DNA of 23,338 nucleotides from an uncultured Bacilli bacterium (GTDB lineage: Bacteria > Bacillota_I > Bacilli_A > RF39 > UBA660). The notes below the pieces were generated by a model, which worked only from the letters and a program-made list of their open reading frames with translations, was not told the DNA's origin and ran no database searches. The stretch spans positions 1-23,338 of the forward strand of contig CAKOSZ010000014.1 in assembly GCA_934119955.1 (NCBI GenBank), given 5' to 3'. Positions within the stretch are counted from its first letter, which is position 1. Every line of letters starts with the position of its first letter. The position numbers and the translations under genes were made by a program. Positions 1-7,120 of the stretch are shown one piece after another.

Positions 1-312
1 ACTTTTATATAAATCATCTGTGATAACATCTAAATATTTTACTTTTAAAGTATCATCTTTTAAACTTTTAATTATATTCTCTTTATATAAATCACCTGTA
101 ATAACATCTAAACATTTTACTTTTAAAGTATCATCTTTTAAACTTTTAATTATATCACTTTTATATAAATCATCTGTGATAACATCTAAATATTTTACTT
201 TTAAAGTATCATCTTTTAAACTTTTAATTATATCCGTTTTATAACCATCACTTTTAATGGCAACCAAACTTTTTATTTTTAAAGTATCACTGTTAATTTT
301 TGAAATTAAATT
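1..312 (-). repeat. 78-bp coding tandem repeat, four units
   Basis: Units occupy 1-78, 79-156, 157-234 and a diverged one at 235-312. Units 1-78 and 157-234 differ at only one base, while the middle unit 79-156 differs from them at about seven positions. The period is exactly 26 codons, so the array stays in frame on the minus strand. The array continues past the left edge. The alternating identity suggests recent expansion by unequal exchange. Confidence 0.85.
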
Positions 313-339
313 TGATAAAATATTCTCAATCATATTCAT
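1..339 (-). CDS. Partial tandem 26-residue-repeat protein (N-terminal part)
   Basis: The reading frame starts at ATG 339 (or in-frame ATG 333), runs on the minus strand and leaves the window at base 1 without a stop, so only 113 residues are visible. An AGAGG ribosome binding site lies 4 nt from the first ATG and 10 nt from the second, so the second start is also plausible. After nine residues (MNMIENILS) come four exact 26-residue units: a diverged first unit, then three near-identical ones of the form DIIKSLKDDTLK-VKYLDVITDDLYKS. The regular spacing of Leu/Ile and the charged turns suggest an alpha-helical solenoid; this is inference. There is no signal peptide or membrane segment. I do not recognise a specific family. 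Repeats of this look occur in variable proteins of gut Bacillota. Function unknown. Confidence 0.7.
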   Translation of the reverse strand, partial: MNMIENILSNLISKINSDTLKIKSLVAIKSDGYKTDIIKSLKDDTLKVKYLDVITDDLYKSDIIKSLKDDTLKVKCLDVITGDLYKENIIKSLKDDTLKVKYLDVITDDLYKS

Positions 340-438
340 ATAACCTCTACTTTCAATTATATTGTATCATATATTTAAAAAAAATAGTTTTATTTTATTA
401 TAATTTACATATTTTATAACTTAATTATCATTTTAATT

Positions 439-463
439 AAAAAAAATTAGCCTTAACTAATTT
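439..463 (-). terminator. Terminator of the membrane-anchored protein pair
   Basis: On the minus strand a 7-bp stem (AAATTAG/CTAATTT, arms 457-463 and 444-450) with a 6-nt loop is followed by a run of T (439-446). The stop codon at 453-455 lies in the loop. The stem is all weak pairs apart from one G-C, so strength is uncertain. Confidence 0.55.
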
Positions 464-1136
464 CTTTTATTTGATAGTAATTACCATTTAGTTTAATTTT
501 AATTGTTTTAATACCAAAATTATTTATATAACCATCAGTTATATCAAAAATAAGTTTATATTCATAATCACCTATTTTTTCATAATTTTTAAATTCAAGA
601 AATTTATTATCAAATCCCATAGTTCTTCCTATAATAAAGTAATTATCATCATCTTCTTGTAAAATAAATTCATCATCACTTTTATCTAATTTAAAAGTAT
701 CTAAATTTGTACCAAAGTATTTTTCAATTAGTTTTTTACTATCACTTTTACTAATACTTCTCTTCCACTTAATGTCATCAATTTTCTCTTCTTTAAGTAA
801 AGTATCACTTTTAGTAGAAAAGAAAATTAAATAATTAGTTAAAAAATCTTTATAATCTATACCATTTGGATAATCATAATAAAATAATCTTTGATTATAA
901 CAAACAAATCTATTAACCGAATCATTTAAATCAAGATTACAATTATCATAATCTATATCATTATGTATTTCTATTTTACTATCATCTACTAGGATATTAT
1001 CATTTTTATTATCACTATCTTTATTCTCTACATTATTATCCTTTAACACTTTATCATAGATAATAAATCCACCTAATCCAAGTATTATAACTATTAAAAC
1101 AACTACTAATATTTTTAAATTATTATTATTTTTCAT
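453..1136 (-). CDS. Membrane-anchored extracellular protein, unknown function
   Basis: 227 residues. A short Asn-rich cytoplasmic start (MKNNNN) is followed by one hydrophobic helix at about residues 8-27 (KILVVVLIVIILGLGGFIIY) and an acidic, Asn/Asp-rich linker at 31-60. The remaining ~165 residues form a predicted extracellular domain rich in Tyr, Asp and Lys that I do not recognise. There is no lipobox cysteine, so a signal anchor is more likely than a lipoprotein. AAAGGAG lies 8 nt before the ATG. The first 35 residues differ from those of the neighbouring upstream gene at two positions, but the ectodomains are unrelated. Its promoter copy keeps a TATAAT (1158-1163) without a -35 match, so it is probably read mainly from the upstream gene's promoter. 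Confidence 0.75.
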   Translation of the reverse strand: MKNNNNLKILVVVLIVIILGLGGFIIYDKVLKDNNVENKDSDNKNDNILVDDSKIEIHNDIDYDNCNLDLNDSVNRFVCYNQRLFYYDYPNGIDYKDFLTNYLIFFSTKSDTLLKEEKIDDIKWKRSISKSDSKKLIEKYFGTNLDTFKLDKSDDEFILQEDDDNYFIIGRTMGFDNKFLEFKNYEKIGDYEYKLIFDITDGYINNFGIKTIKIKLNGNYYQIKEIS

Positions 1137-1167
1137 ATTCTTAACTCCTTTAAACTAATTATAAATT
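1032..1167 (-). repeat. 136-bp duplicated start cassette, copy 1
   Basis: This block matches 2119-2254 at 133 of 136 positions with no gaps (offset 1087). It contains the -10 box, the 5' leader with AAAGGAG, the start codon and the first ~35 codons (signal anchor). Similarity stops abruptly on both sides, inside the linker and just upstream of the -10 box. Confidence 0.9.
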
Positions 1168-1176
1168 AATTATTTT

Positions 1177-2223
1177 TTAGCCTCCACATATTAAAGCTTT
1201 TTTTATTTTATAACTAGTAACTTTAAAATTATCATCTAAATCATAGATAGTATATTCCTTGTCATTAGTGCTACTAATAGCTAATCCTTTTTTTATTTTT
1301 TTAAGTACTTCACTATCACCGGAATCTGTGCATCCTTCCATTGGTTTATAATATTGATAGTCATAAAATGAATTATCATTTTCATAATAATAACTTTCTA
1401 CCTGAATATCACTATTTGTAATATCGGCTATTTTTATAGTTTTTCTACTATTAATATTTTCAAGCATTAATTCATTATTTTTTATATAAACAATATTATT
1501 ATAATAAAAATTTTTAAATGCATCTACTTTTATAGTATCAACCACATTTCCATCTATATCATATTTTTTAACTAATCCATTATCATTATAATATATATAT
1601 TCTTTATAAATTACCAAGTTTTTAATATCTTTACCATCAATTATTTCTTTTTTGTCATTATTATAAATTTTTATTATATCACCTGGAAAATTACCATCAG
1701 GAGCATTATTCATTGCTATAAATACATTTTTATCATTATATGTATATAATTCAAAATTTGGATAATTAAATTCATTACTTAAACTAACACTTATTTCTTT
1801 GTTTGCAGTATTAATATCAAATAAATATAAATAATCATCTTTTACAAAAGATAAGTATTCTTCATTTAAAAGTTTATAATTTTTATATTCATCATTAAGA
1901 TAAATTATTTTTGTCTTTTTTGTATCTAAATTATAAAGTTTTAAAGATTTATCATTATACAATATATATTTATCCTTAATATAAACTATCTTTGCAGCCT
2001 TAGTTTCAGTTTTTAACGAATAAGCAAGTTCATTACAATGATCATATTTTTCATAACACAAATTATTATATTCATCCTTATAAATATTCATAGTATATTT
2101 ATAATTTGTATTTATTTTATTATTATCCTTTAACATTTTATCATAGATAATAAATCCACCTAATCCAAGTATTATAACTACTAAAACAACTACTAGTATT
2201 TTTAAATTATTATTATTTTTCAT
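1177..2223 (-). CDS. Membrane-anchored beta-propeller-like extracellular protein
   Basis: 348 residues. The N-terminus is the same cytoplasmic MKNNNN plus a single hydrophobic helix (about 8-27) as in the next gene downstream. The rest contains repeated strand patterns of the type 'YIKDKYILYNDKSLKLYNLD', 'YLSFVKDDYLYLFDIN', 'EYIYYNDNGLVKKYDIDG' and 'NIVYIKNNELMLENIN' at roughly 40-50 residue intervals. These look like blades of a WD40/PQQ/DUF5050-type beta-propeller. That fold assignment comes from the pattern only. The ectodomain would lie outside the cell. The C-terminus has two cysteines (residues ~307 and ~346) that could form a disulfide. AAAGGAG is 8 nt from the ATG, and a consensus promoter sits just upstream. 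The gene ends 40 bp before the next one, so they probably form a two-gene operon. Confidence 0.75.
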   Translation of the reverse strand: MKNNNNLKILVVVLVVIILGLGGFIIYDKMLKDNNKINTNYKYTMNIYKDEYNNLCYEKYDHCNELAYSLKTETKAAKIVYIKDKYILYNDKSLKLYNLDTKKTKIIYLNDEYKNYKLLNEEYLSFVKDDYLYLFDINTANKEISVSLSNEFNYPNFELYTYNDKNVFIAMNNAPDGNFPGDIIKIYNNDKKEIIDGKDIKNLVIYKEYIYYNDNGLVKKYDIDGNVVDTIKVDAFKNFYYNNIVYIKNNELMLENINSRKTIKIADITNSDIQVESYYYENDNSFYDYQYYKPMEGCTDSGDSEVLKKIKKGLAISSTNDKEYTIYDLDDNFKVTSYKIKKALICGG

Positions 2224-2254
2224 ATTCTTAACTCCTTTAAACTAATTATAAATT
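2119..2254 (-). repeat. 136-bp duplicated start cassette, copy 2
   Basis: Partner of 1032-1167. The upstream breakpoint at 2254/2255 falls inside the spacer between the -35 and -10 boxes. This copy therefore keeps a complete promoter, while copy 1 has only the -10 part. Confidence 0.9.
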
Positions 2255-2273
2255 TACAAATCTTAGATGTCAA
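2245..2273 (-). promoter_or_regulatory. Consensus sigma-A promoter for the membrane-anchored protein pair
   Basis: On the minus strand a perfect TTGACA (2268-2273), a 17-bp spacer and a perfect TATAAT (2245-2250) precede the gene starting at 2223. This is the best promoter match in the window and implies strong expression. Confidence 0.85.
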
Positions 2274-2284
2274 GTTATGGGTAT

Positions 2285-2304
2285 TAAAACGTAAACTATT
2301 TACA
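2285..2304 (-). terminator. Weak candidate terminator after the RNB-domain gene
   Basis: GTAAA-TAG-TTTAC (arms 2299-2303 and 2291-2295), with a possible extra wobble pair, is followed by GTTTT. It lies between the stop codon at 2315 and the next promoter. The short stem and loop make it uncertain. Confidence 0.35.
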
Positions 2305-2314
2305 CTTATGTACA

Positions 2315-4138
2315 CTACTTTTTAACTTTAATCTTACTTAAATATTCATCTATTGAATTGCTTTGCATATTTATATAATCACAAGTTGTATCTATTTCTT
2401 TTTCTAATAAATATATTTGTTTATCAGTTGGTCTTCTAAAATAACAAGTATCTAAACAAAATAAATTTAAAATATCACAAAATCTTCTTAAAGGACTAGT
2501 AGTATGTGAATGATATGAAACTCCAAGTCCTCTATGTCCTTGATTAAATCTTGTATAAAAAGCCTTAGGAAATCTTGATTTAATATCCATTAACATTTTC
2601 TTTTGTCTCATATCCTTAGGATTTTTTATATATTCGTCTAACATACTTTGCCATTTTTCATCTATTATATGACACCTATATGCAAAAGGATAACCTAAGT
2701 TATGAAACATTTCAGCAGTTTTATAACCTGTAATCATCATTAAATAACTAATTAAACTTTCAGCAAAAGAAGAAGTTCCTTGTCTATTACCAATAACATT
2801 TTCTCTTTTTAATTCTTCATAAATCTTAACATTTTTATACATCTTTTTTAAAAATCTTAAAACTTCATCATACAATTCTAACATTTCTGTTTCTTCTCTT
2901 GTAGTTCCACCTTTTTTATATAATTCATTTATTTCGTTATAAGTATGTCTATTACTTACACTTATAACAGTATTTAAAACTTTAAAATCAACTATTCCAT
3001 ATTCTTTATTAAATTCAAAGCAAAAACTTTTAGCAAGTCTTTTTTTATTTTTTAAAAGAGATAATTTATTACTTGATAAAACGCTTGGTAACATTTGACT
3101 AGGTGGATTTATATCATATATAGTTGTTGTTCTTAACTTCGCATCATTTATAACACTAGAATTATAACTATACATTCCAAGAGGATCTGCTATATGAACT
3201 TTAAACATAATATTACCGTTTTTAAGTTTTTTAATTGATATTCCATCATCTAATACTGTTGAATCTAAATCATCTATTGTTATTATATAATCATCTAAAT
3301 AAATTCTATTTTCAAGCATATCTTCATAGTGATCTAAAACATCCATTTCTAAACTATTCATTTGATATTCATCTAAATTAATATTATAATTATTTAAAAC
3401 ATATTGTCTTTTTAATTTACTAATTATGTTTTTAAGATCTTCTAGATCACGTTTAGTTAAACTAGTTTTATAACCTAAAAAATCATTTAAAGTATTTAAA
3501 ACACTTTCTCTTTTTTCATTATCAAGTTCAAAAACATTATCATCTAAAAATTTATTAATAACTCTTAAATAATAAGAAGAACTTTTTTTATCTTTTTCTT
3601 TCAAAGATTTTATATAAGCATCTATTATATCTAAAAAAATAGGTCTTTCTTTTTTAATATTAACAATACTAATATCTTTTTCAATTAAAATATCTAAATA
3701 TTCTAAGTTTTTAAAACTAAATATTGTTTCATAAACTAATTTATATAAATAATCATCAGGAAAATTACTAACTATTTTTTCTTTTTTCTTAGTTAAAATT
3801 TCATTTAACGTTATATTAGTATTACGAAAATATTCTTGATCACAAAAATCAATCAGTCCCATTTCTTTTTTATATAATTTTTTTAATTTAGTTATTAAAT
3901 GATAATAATTACATTTTTTACTTTTACTAAGTTTTTCATATGATGTTTTTAAATAAGAATTAACTTTAATTAAGTATTCATAATTATTTATAGGATTATA
4001 GTTAATAACTGCATCTTCTATTATATTAATAAGTAATAAAAAGAAAGCATTATTATCAAGATTTAAACTATAAAGACAACTGTTGTAATCATTGCTTTTC
4101 ATAATTATTTTTAATCTTAATATATTACTTTCTTTCAT
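2315..4138 (-). CDS. Divergent RNB-domain (RNase II/R-like) protein
   Basis: 607 residues. The first ~280 residues are charged, helix-rich and not recognised. From about 284 to the end an RNB fold is visible: 'TIDDLDSTVLDDG' (287-299) matches the metal-binding motif of RNase II/R, 'VHIADP' (314-319) the conserved strand after it, and 'TTSPLRRFCD' (546-555) the RNA-binding TSPxRRxxD motif. Of the four metal-binding aspartates in the E. coli RNase II pattern, three are kept (D289, D297, D298). The fourth (equivalent of D207) is Val295. I see no cold-shock domains before the RNB part and no S1 domain after it, unlike true RNase R. The start has AGGAGG 7 nt upstream, and the ATG lies 2 bp after the dnaI stop, so the genes are probably co-transcribed. 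It may be a weak or inactive exoribonuclease, or an RNA-binding protein. Confidence 0.75.
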   Translation of the reverse strand: MKESNILRLKIIMKSNDYNSCLYSLNLDNNAFFLLLINIIEDAVINYNPINNYEYLIKVNSYLKTSYEKLSKSKKCNYYHLITKLKKLYKKEMGLIDFCDQEYFRNTNITLNEILTKKKEKIVSNFPDDYLYKLVYETIFSFKNLEYLDILIEKDISIVNIKKERPIFLDIIDAYIKSLKEKDKKSSSYYLRVINKFLDDNVFELDNEKRESVLNTLNDFLGYKTSLTKRDLEDLKNIISKLKRQYVLNNYNINLDEYQMNSLEMDVLDHYEDMLENRIYLDDYIITIDDLDSTVLDDGISIKKLKNGNIMFKVHIADPLGMYSYNSSVINDAKLRTTTIYDINPPSQMLPSVLSSNKLSLLKNKKRLAKSFCFEFNKEYGIVDFKVLNTVISVSNRHTYNEINELYKKGGTTREETEMLELYDEVLRFLKKMYKNVKIYEELKRENVIGNRQGTSSFAESLISYLMMITGYKTAEMFHNLGYPFAYRCHIIDEKWQSMLDEYIKNPKDMRQKKMLMDIKSRFPKAFYTRFNQGHRGLGVSYHSHTTSPLRRFCDILNLFCLDTCYFRRPTDKQIYLLEKEIDTTCDYINMQSNSIDEYLSKIKVKK

Positions 4139-4140
4139 AT

Positions 4141-5040
4141 TTAATTCCTCCTATTAACACTTATTAAAGTGACCTCATCACTTAAATATTTTATTCTTTC
4201 AATTATTCTTCGTGCTTTTACTTTATCAATTACTCCATTTGTAACTTGTAAATGATTTTCAAGTTCAGCAATTGTTAAATTAGAAGTGAAAAAAGTTTTT
4301 AAATTGAAATCCATTCTATATTGTAGAATACTTCCTAAAATTTCATCTCTTGCCCAATCAGTTAATTTTTCAGCACCTATATCATCTATTAATAAAAGAG
4401 GAACTTTTTTAATATCATCAAATAGATTTGGTTCATTGTTATTAAAACTTGCTTTTATACTTCTTAAAAATTCAGGAAAATAAATAATTGCACTTTGATA
4501 ATTTAATTTAGCAAGTTCATTAAACAAAGCACCGATTAAATAAGATTTACCAGAACCAAAGTTACCAGTTAAATAAATACCTTTACAATCTTTATTTTTT
4601 CTATAATCATCATAGAAAGATTTGATTTTTTTAATTATTTCTAGACGTTTAGCATCATCTTTATAAATACTTTTAAAACTTGCACTTTTAATTAAACTAG
4701 GTATTTCAAAATAATAAACGTTTTTCATATATTTATTTATTTCATCGCTTTGTTCTTTATATTTACATTTTTTATAAGAAAAATTAAGAGAATTATTAGT
4801 AACCTTAGGAGTTAAGCAAAAACCTTTTAAAGCATTTTTACAAGATAGTAAAGAGGAACAATTAGAACAATTTCTAAGTTCTAAACTTGCTTCATTAAGT
4901 CTTGATGTATATTTCATTTTAATATTTGTATCTATCTCTAAATTATCAGTTATTTGTTTAAAATATTCATCATTTAAACTTTTAGCATAATTAACTTTTA
5001 ATAGATTAGAATTTTTTCTATTTAAACTTAATTTTTCCAT
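4141..5040 (-). CDS. dnaI: Primosomal helicase loader DnaI
   Basis: 299 residues, close to B. subtilis DnaI (311). DnaI is the AAA+ ATPase that loads the replicative hexameric helicase onto DNA during replication initiation and restart. The N-terminal zinc-binding module has C58, C61, C67, C75 and C92. This spacing equals the B. subtilis pattern C67/C70/C76/H84/C101, with the histidine replaced by cysteine. The C-terminal AAA+ domain shows Walker A 'GNFGSGKS' (159-166), Walker B 'LLLIDD' (215-220) and a sensor 'TSN' near 253. AGGAGG precedes the ATG. It lies 7 bp after guaD and 2 bp before the RNB-domain gene in one operon. The partner genes dnaB/dnaD are not in this window. Confidence 0.92.
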   Translation of the reverse strand: MEKLSLNRKNSNLLKVNYAKSLNDEYFKQITDNLEIDTNIKMKYTSRLNEASLELRNCSNCSSLLSCKNALKGFCLTPKVTNNSLNFSYKKCKYKEQSDEINKYMKNVYYFEIPSLIKSASFKSIYKDDAKRLEIIKKIKSFYDDYRKNKDCKGIYLTGNFGSGKSYLIGALFNELAKLNYQSAIIYFPEFLRSIKASFNNNEPNLFDDIKKVPLLLIDDIGAEKLTDWARDEILGSILQYRMDFNLKTFFTSNLTIAELENHLQVTNGVIDKVKARRIIERIKYLSDEVTLISVNRRN

Positions 5041-5047
5041 ACTCCTC

Positions 5048-5497
5048 CTAATAAATTGTATTTTTATAATTATCTAATAATTCCTTACATCCTACGTTTT
5101 CTACTTTTTCAACTTTAATTACATTTTTATTTTTATTTTCTAAATAATCATAGATTAAATTATCACGAAAACCAATTTCAGCAACTTCTAGTCTTGTTGT
5201 TACGTAATATACTTCTTTAATGTTCGACCAGATAATGGCAGATAAACACATTGGACATGGTTCACTTGTTGAATAAATTACACAGCCTGTTAAGTCATAA
5301 GTATTTAAGTTTTTACAAGCATCTTGAATAGCAGTTACCTCAGCATGAGCTGTGGGATCATTTTTTAATAATACTTTATTATTACCAACACCAACTATTT
5401 TTGAGTCCTTTACTATAACTGCCCCAAAAGGCCCTCCTTCTTTATTTAAAACCCCTTTATTTGCAACCATAGTTGCATAATCGAAATATTCCTTCAT
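5048..5497 (-). CDS. guaD: Guanine deaminase
   Basis: 149 residues, the usual length for the cytidine-deaminase-fold guanine deaminase. It converts guanine to xanthine in purine salvage or nitrogen recovery. 'PTAHAEVTAI' (48-57) gives the zinc ligand H51 and the proton-shuttling E53; 'PCPMC' (80-84) gives zinc ligands C81 and C84. 'GGPFGAVIVKD' near the N-terminus and 'AEIGFRDNLIYDYL' near the C-terminus match B. subtilis GuaD more closely than the tRNA adenosine deaminase TadA. GAGG lies 6 nt before the ATG, and a promoter with an extended -10 box is directly upstream. It is the first gene of the guaD-dnaI-RNB operon, a grouping with no evident functional link. The residues that set base specificity were not modelled, so another amino-base substrate is possible. 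Confidence 0.87.
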   Translation of the reverse strand: MKEYFDYATMVANKGVLNKEGGPFGAVIVKDSKIVGVGNNKVLLKNDPTAHAEVTAIQDACKNLNTYDLTGCVIYSTSEPCPMCLSAIIWSNIKEVYYVTTRLEVAEIGFRDNLIYDYLENKNKNVIKVEKVENVGCKELLDNYKNTIY

Positions 5498-5512
5498 ATA
5501 AACCTCAAACTT

Positions 5513-5541
5513 AATATACCATAAAATAGTATTTTAAACAA
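5513..5541 (-). promoter_or_regulatory. Promoter of the guaD-dnaI operon
   Basis: On the minus strand TTGTTT (5536-5541), a 17-bp spacer and TATATT (5513-5518) preceded by TGG form a -35 and an extended -10 box. The -10 and its upstream flank (TACTATTTTATGGTATATTA, 5512-5531) match the pepS promoter flank at 19 of 20 positions. Confidence 0.7.
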
Positions 5542-5554
5542 TTAATTTTACAAA

Positions 5555-5638
5555 GAAAAAAGACCTAATTTACAATTAAATTAGAAATATAAAATTAAGA
5601 AATATTTTCTAATTTTTCTTATATAATAATTGGTCTTT
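5555..5638 (-). terminator. Candidate long-arm terminator after the M29 aminopeptidase gene
   Basis: On the minus strand AAAGACC (5632-5638) pairs with GGTCTTT (5559-5565), followed by a T run to 5555. Inside it AATTAGAAA and TTTCTAATT (5606-5614 and 5579-5587) form a second perfect stem, and AATT/AATT extends the outer one. The loop is long for a simple terminator, and there is no T-box or known riboswitch motif. It lies between pepS and guaD. Confidence 0.5.
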
Positions 5639-5690
5639 AAATTTTTTAATAGTTATTAAATTCTTTTTTTAGTTCATGTGTTTTTATTTA

Positions 5691-6788
5691 TTAGTAATTT
5701 AAGTCTTTTAACTCATCAAGAACAAATACTCCATTTTCACGAATTAGTTTATCATCAAAATAGATATTTCCACCACCGTAATCACTTCTTTGAATTAAAA
5801 CCATGTCCCAGTGAATATTAGAATCATTCCCATTATAGCATTCTTTATAAGCAGATCCTGGGGTAAAATGAATACTACCTGCTATTTTTTCATCGTATAA
5901 AATATCTCCAATTGGATGCATTATCATAGGATTCAAGCCAAGTGAGAATTCTCCTACATACCTACTACCTTCATCAGTATCAAATATTTTATTTATTAAG
6001 GTATCTCCTTCTTTGCAAGTTGCTTTAATAATTTTTCCATCTTTAAATGTTAAACTAACATCATGAAAGATATTACCATTATATGGAGATGGGGTATTAT
6101 AAGTAATAGTTCCATTAACACTATCTTTAATTGGAGCGGTATATACTTCTCCATCTGGAATATTTGCTTCTCCTGAACAAATAATTGCAGGTAATCCCTT
6201 AATACTAAATGTAATATCAGTTCCAAGGGCTGTAATTCTTACTTTATCAGTACTTTCCATTAGTTTTTTTAAAGGTAACATAGATTCATGCATTTTGTCA
6301 TAATCAACTGTCATAGTATTAAAAGCAAAATCAAAGAAACTTTCATAACTAGTTTTAGCCTTATAAGCATCTACATAACTTGGATAATTTAAAAGTACCC
6401 ATCTTCTTTGATTTATCTCAATATCCTTAAAAGGACTAAGTTCTTGTTTTAATTTATTATTTAAAGTTCTATCAACATTCTTATCATAATAATCACTTGT
6501 AGTATATCTTATTTGAATAAAACAGTCATATTCTCCTACTTCAAATTCAAAAATATTTTTTTTGTTTGCAATTATATCATCATTTAAATTTTCTTTGATT
6601 AAATTTTCAAACTCTGGATCAAGATATTTAACAGTAGGTATTCCTCCCTGAACTAATATTTCCTTAATTAAAGTTTTAATAAAATAATTACATTCATTTG
6701 ATTGATAAGTTATTAAAACCTTATCACCTTTTTTAACTTGTAAACTATGTTTAACAATTGTTTCACTTAATTTTTTAACTCTTTCCAT
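5691..6788 (-). CDS. pepS: M29-family metallo-aminopeptidase (PepS/AmpS type)
   Basis: About 365 residues. M29 enzymes are cytoplasmic dinuclear-metal aminopeptidases that release N-terminal residues from peptides. The N-terminal half has the family pattern 'VKKGDKVLITYQ'. The C-terminal half carries the metal-binding segments 'CSGEANIPDGEVYTAP', 'GEFSLGLNP', 'SIHFTPGSAY' and 'NIHWDM', supplying the expected Glu, Glu, His, His and Asp ligands. I place the start at ATG 6788 rather than the in-frame TTG at 6794. AAAGGA lies 7 nt before the ATG but only about 2 nt before the TTG. The promoter lies inside the divergent small gene at 6835. It is probably monocistronic, ending at the hairpin at 5555-5638. 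The exact substrate preference cannot be read from the sequence. Confidence 0.88.
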   Translation of the reverse strand: MERVKKLSETIVKHSLQVKKGDKVLITYQSNECNYFIKTLIKEILVQGGIPTVKYLDPEFENLIKENLNDDIIANKKNIFEFEVGEYDCFIQIRYTTSDYYDKNVDRTLNNKLKQELSPFKDIEINQRRWVLLNYPSYVDAYKAKTSYESFFDFAFNTMTVDYDKMHESMLPLKKLMESTDKVRITALGTDITFSIKGLPAIICSGEANIPDGEVYTAPIKDSVNGTITYNTPSPYNGNIFHDVSLTFKDGKIIKATCKEGDTLINKIFDTDEGSRYVGEFSLGLNPMIMHPIGDILYDEKIAGSIHFTPGSAYKECYNGNDSNIHWDMVLIQRSDYGGGNIYFDDKLIRENGVFVLDELKDLNY

Positions 6789-6807
6789 AAACAAATCCTT
6801 TCATTAA

Positions 6808-6816
6808 CATAAAATA
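6808..6816 (+). promoter_or_regulatory. Possible sporulation-sigma -10 element before the Tyr/Pro-rich gene
   Basis: CATAAAATA matches the CATAnnnTA -10 pattern of sigma-K and is one base off the sigma-E -10 pattern. An AC dinucleotide lies 15 bp upstream (6791-6792), slightly short of the usual sigma-K spacing. No good sigma-A -35 box is positioned here. In AT-rich DNA this match is weak evidence. Confidence 0.3.
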
Positions 6817-6834
6817 CAGAGAAAGGAGTATTTT

Positions 6835-7095
6835 ATGTATACCAGTTATAATATACCACAAAATAGTAATAATTATCAAAAAAATTATAAAAATTATCCA
6901 ACTACAACCTATTACAATAATGGAGATAGATTTATAGGTGGTGGATTTTTAGCACCATTTTTACTAGGGGGAGTTGGTGGATATTTAATAGGAAGACCAA
7001 ATTATAATAATCAAGGTCCAATTCCTGTATATTTTCCACCTAACCAACCAATACCTTATTACCCACCTTATTCTAATACAAATATTTATTACTAA
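6835..7095 (+). CDS. Small Tyr/Asn/Pro-rich protein with a Gly-rich hydrophobic core
   Basis: 86 residues. The first ~30 are polar and rich in Asn/Tyr/Thr. The middle (33-53, 'FIGGGFLAPFLLGGVGGYLI') is a glycine-rich hydrophobic stretch. The tail (60-86) is rich in Pro and Tyr and ends in YY. This layout resembles small coat- or surface-associated proteins of spore formers. I do not recognise a named family, and the spore link is inference supported by spo0A in the same window and a possible sigma-E/K -10 element. GAAAGGAG lies 6 nt before the ATG. It is divergent from pepS, whose promoter lies within its first codons. It ends at a strong bidirectional hairpin. Confidence 0.75.
   Translation: MYTSYNIPQNSNNYQKNYKNYPTTTYYNNGDRFIGGGFLAPFLLGGVGGYLIGRPNYNNQGPIPVYFPPNQPIPYYPPYSNTNIYY
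6850..6879 (-). promoter_or_regulatory. Promoter of pepS, inside the small divergent gene
   Basis: On the minus strand TTGATA (6874-6879), an 18-bp spacer and TATATT (6850-6855) preceded by TGG form an extended -10 promoter. The flank 6849-6868 matches the guaD promoter flank at 19 of 20 bases. Because it overlaps the start of the plus-strand gene, the two transcripts would overlap divergently. Confidence 0.55.
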
Positions 7096-7120
7096 AATAA
7101 ACCCTTTTCTGGGTTTATTT
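7095..7120. terminator. Bidirectional terminator between convergent genes
   Basis: A perfect 10-bp stem (AAATAAACCC/GGGTTTATTT, 7095-7104 and 7111-7120) with a 6-nt loop lies between the convergent genes ending at 7095 and 7115. The minus-strand stop codon (7115-7117) lies inside the stem. T-rich tails on both sides are moderate. Confidence 0.8.

Noticed and set aside
20..244. 74-codon plus-strand open frame with three repeats
   Set aside because: It has no ribosome binding site and only mirrors the 78-bp repeats of the minus-strand gene, which has a unique start and ribosome binding site.
1..312. Possible CRISPR array because of regular spacing
   Set aside because: The 78-bp units are contiguous and near-identical throughout, with no repeat/spacer structure, and they translate in frame.
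5498..5690. T-box or riboswitch upstream of guaD
   Set aside because: There is no T-box sequence or purine riboswitch core; the structured part is better explained as the terminator of the upstream aminopeptidase gene.
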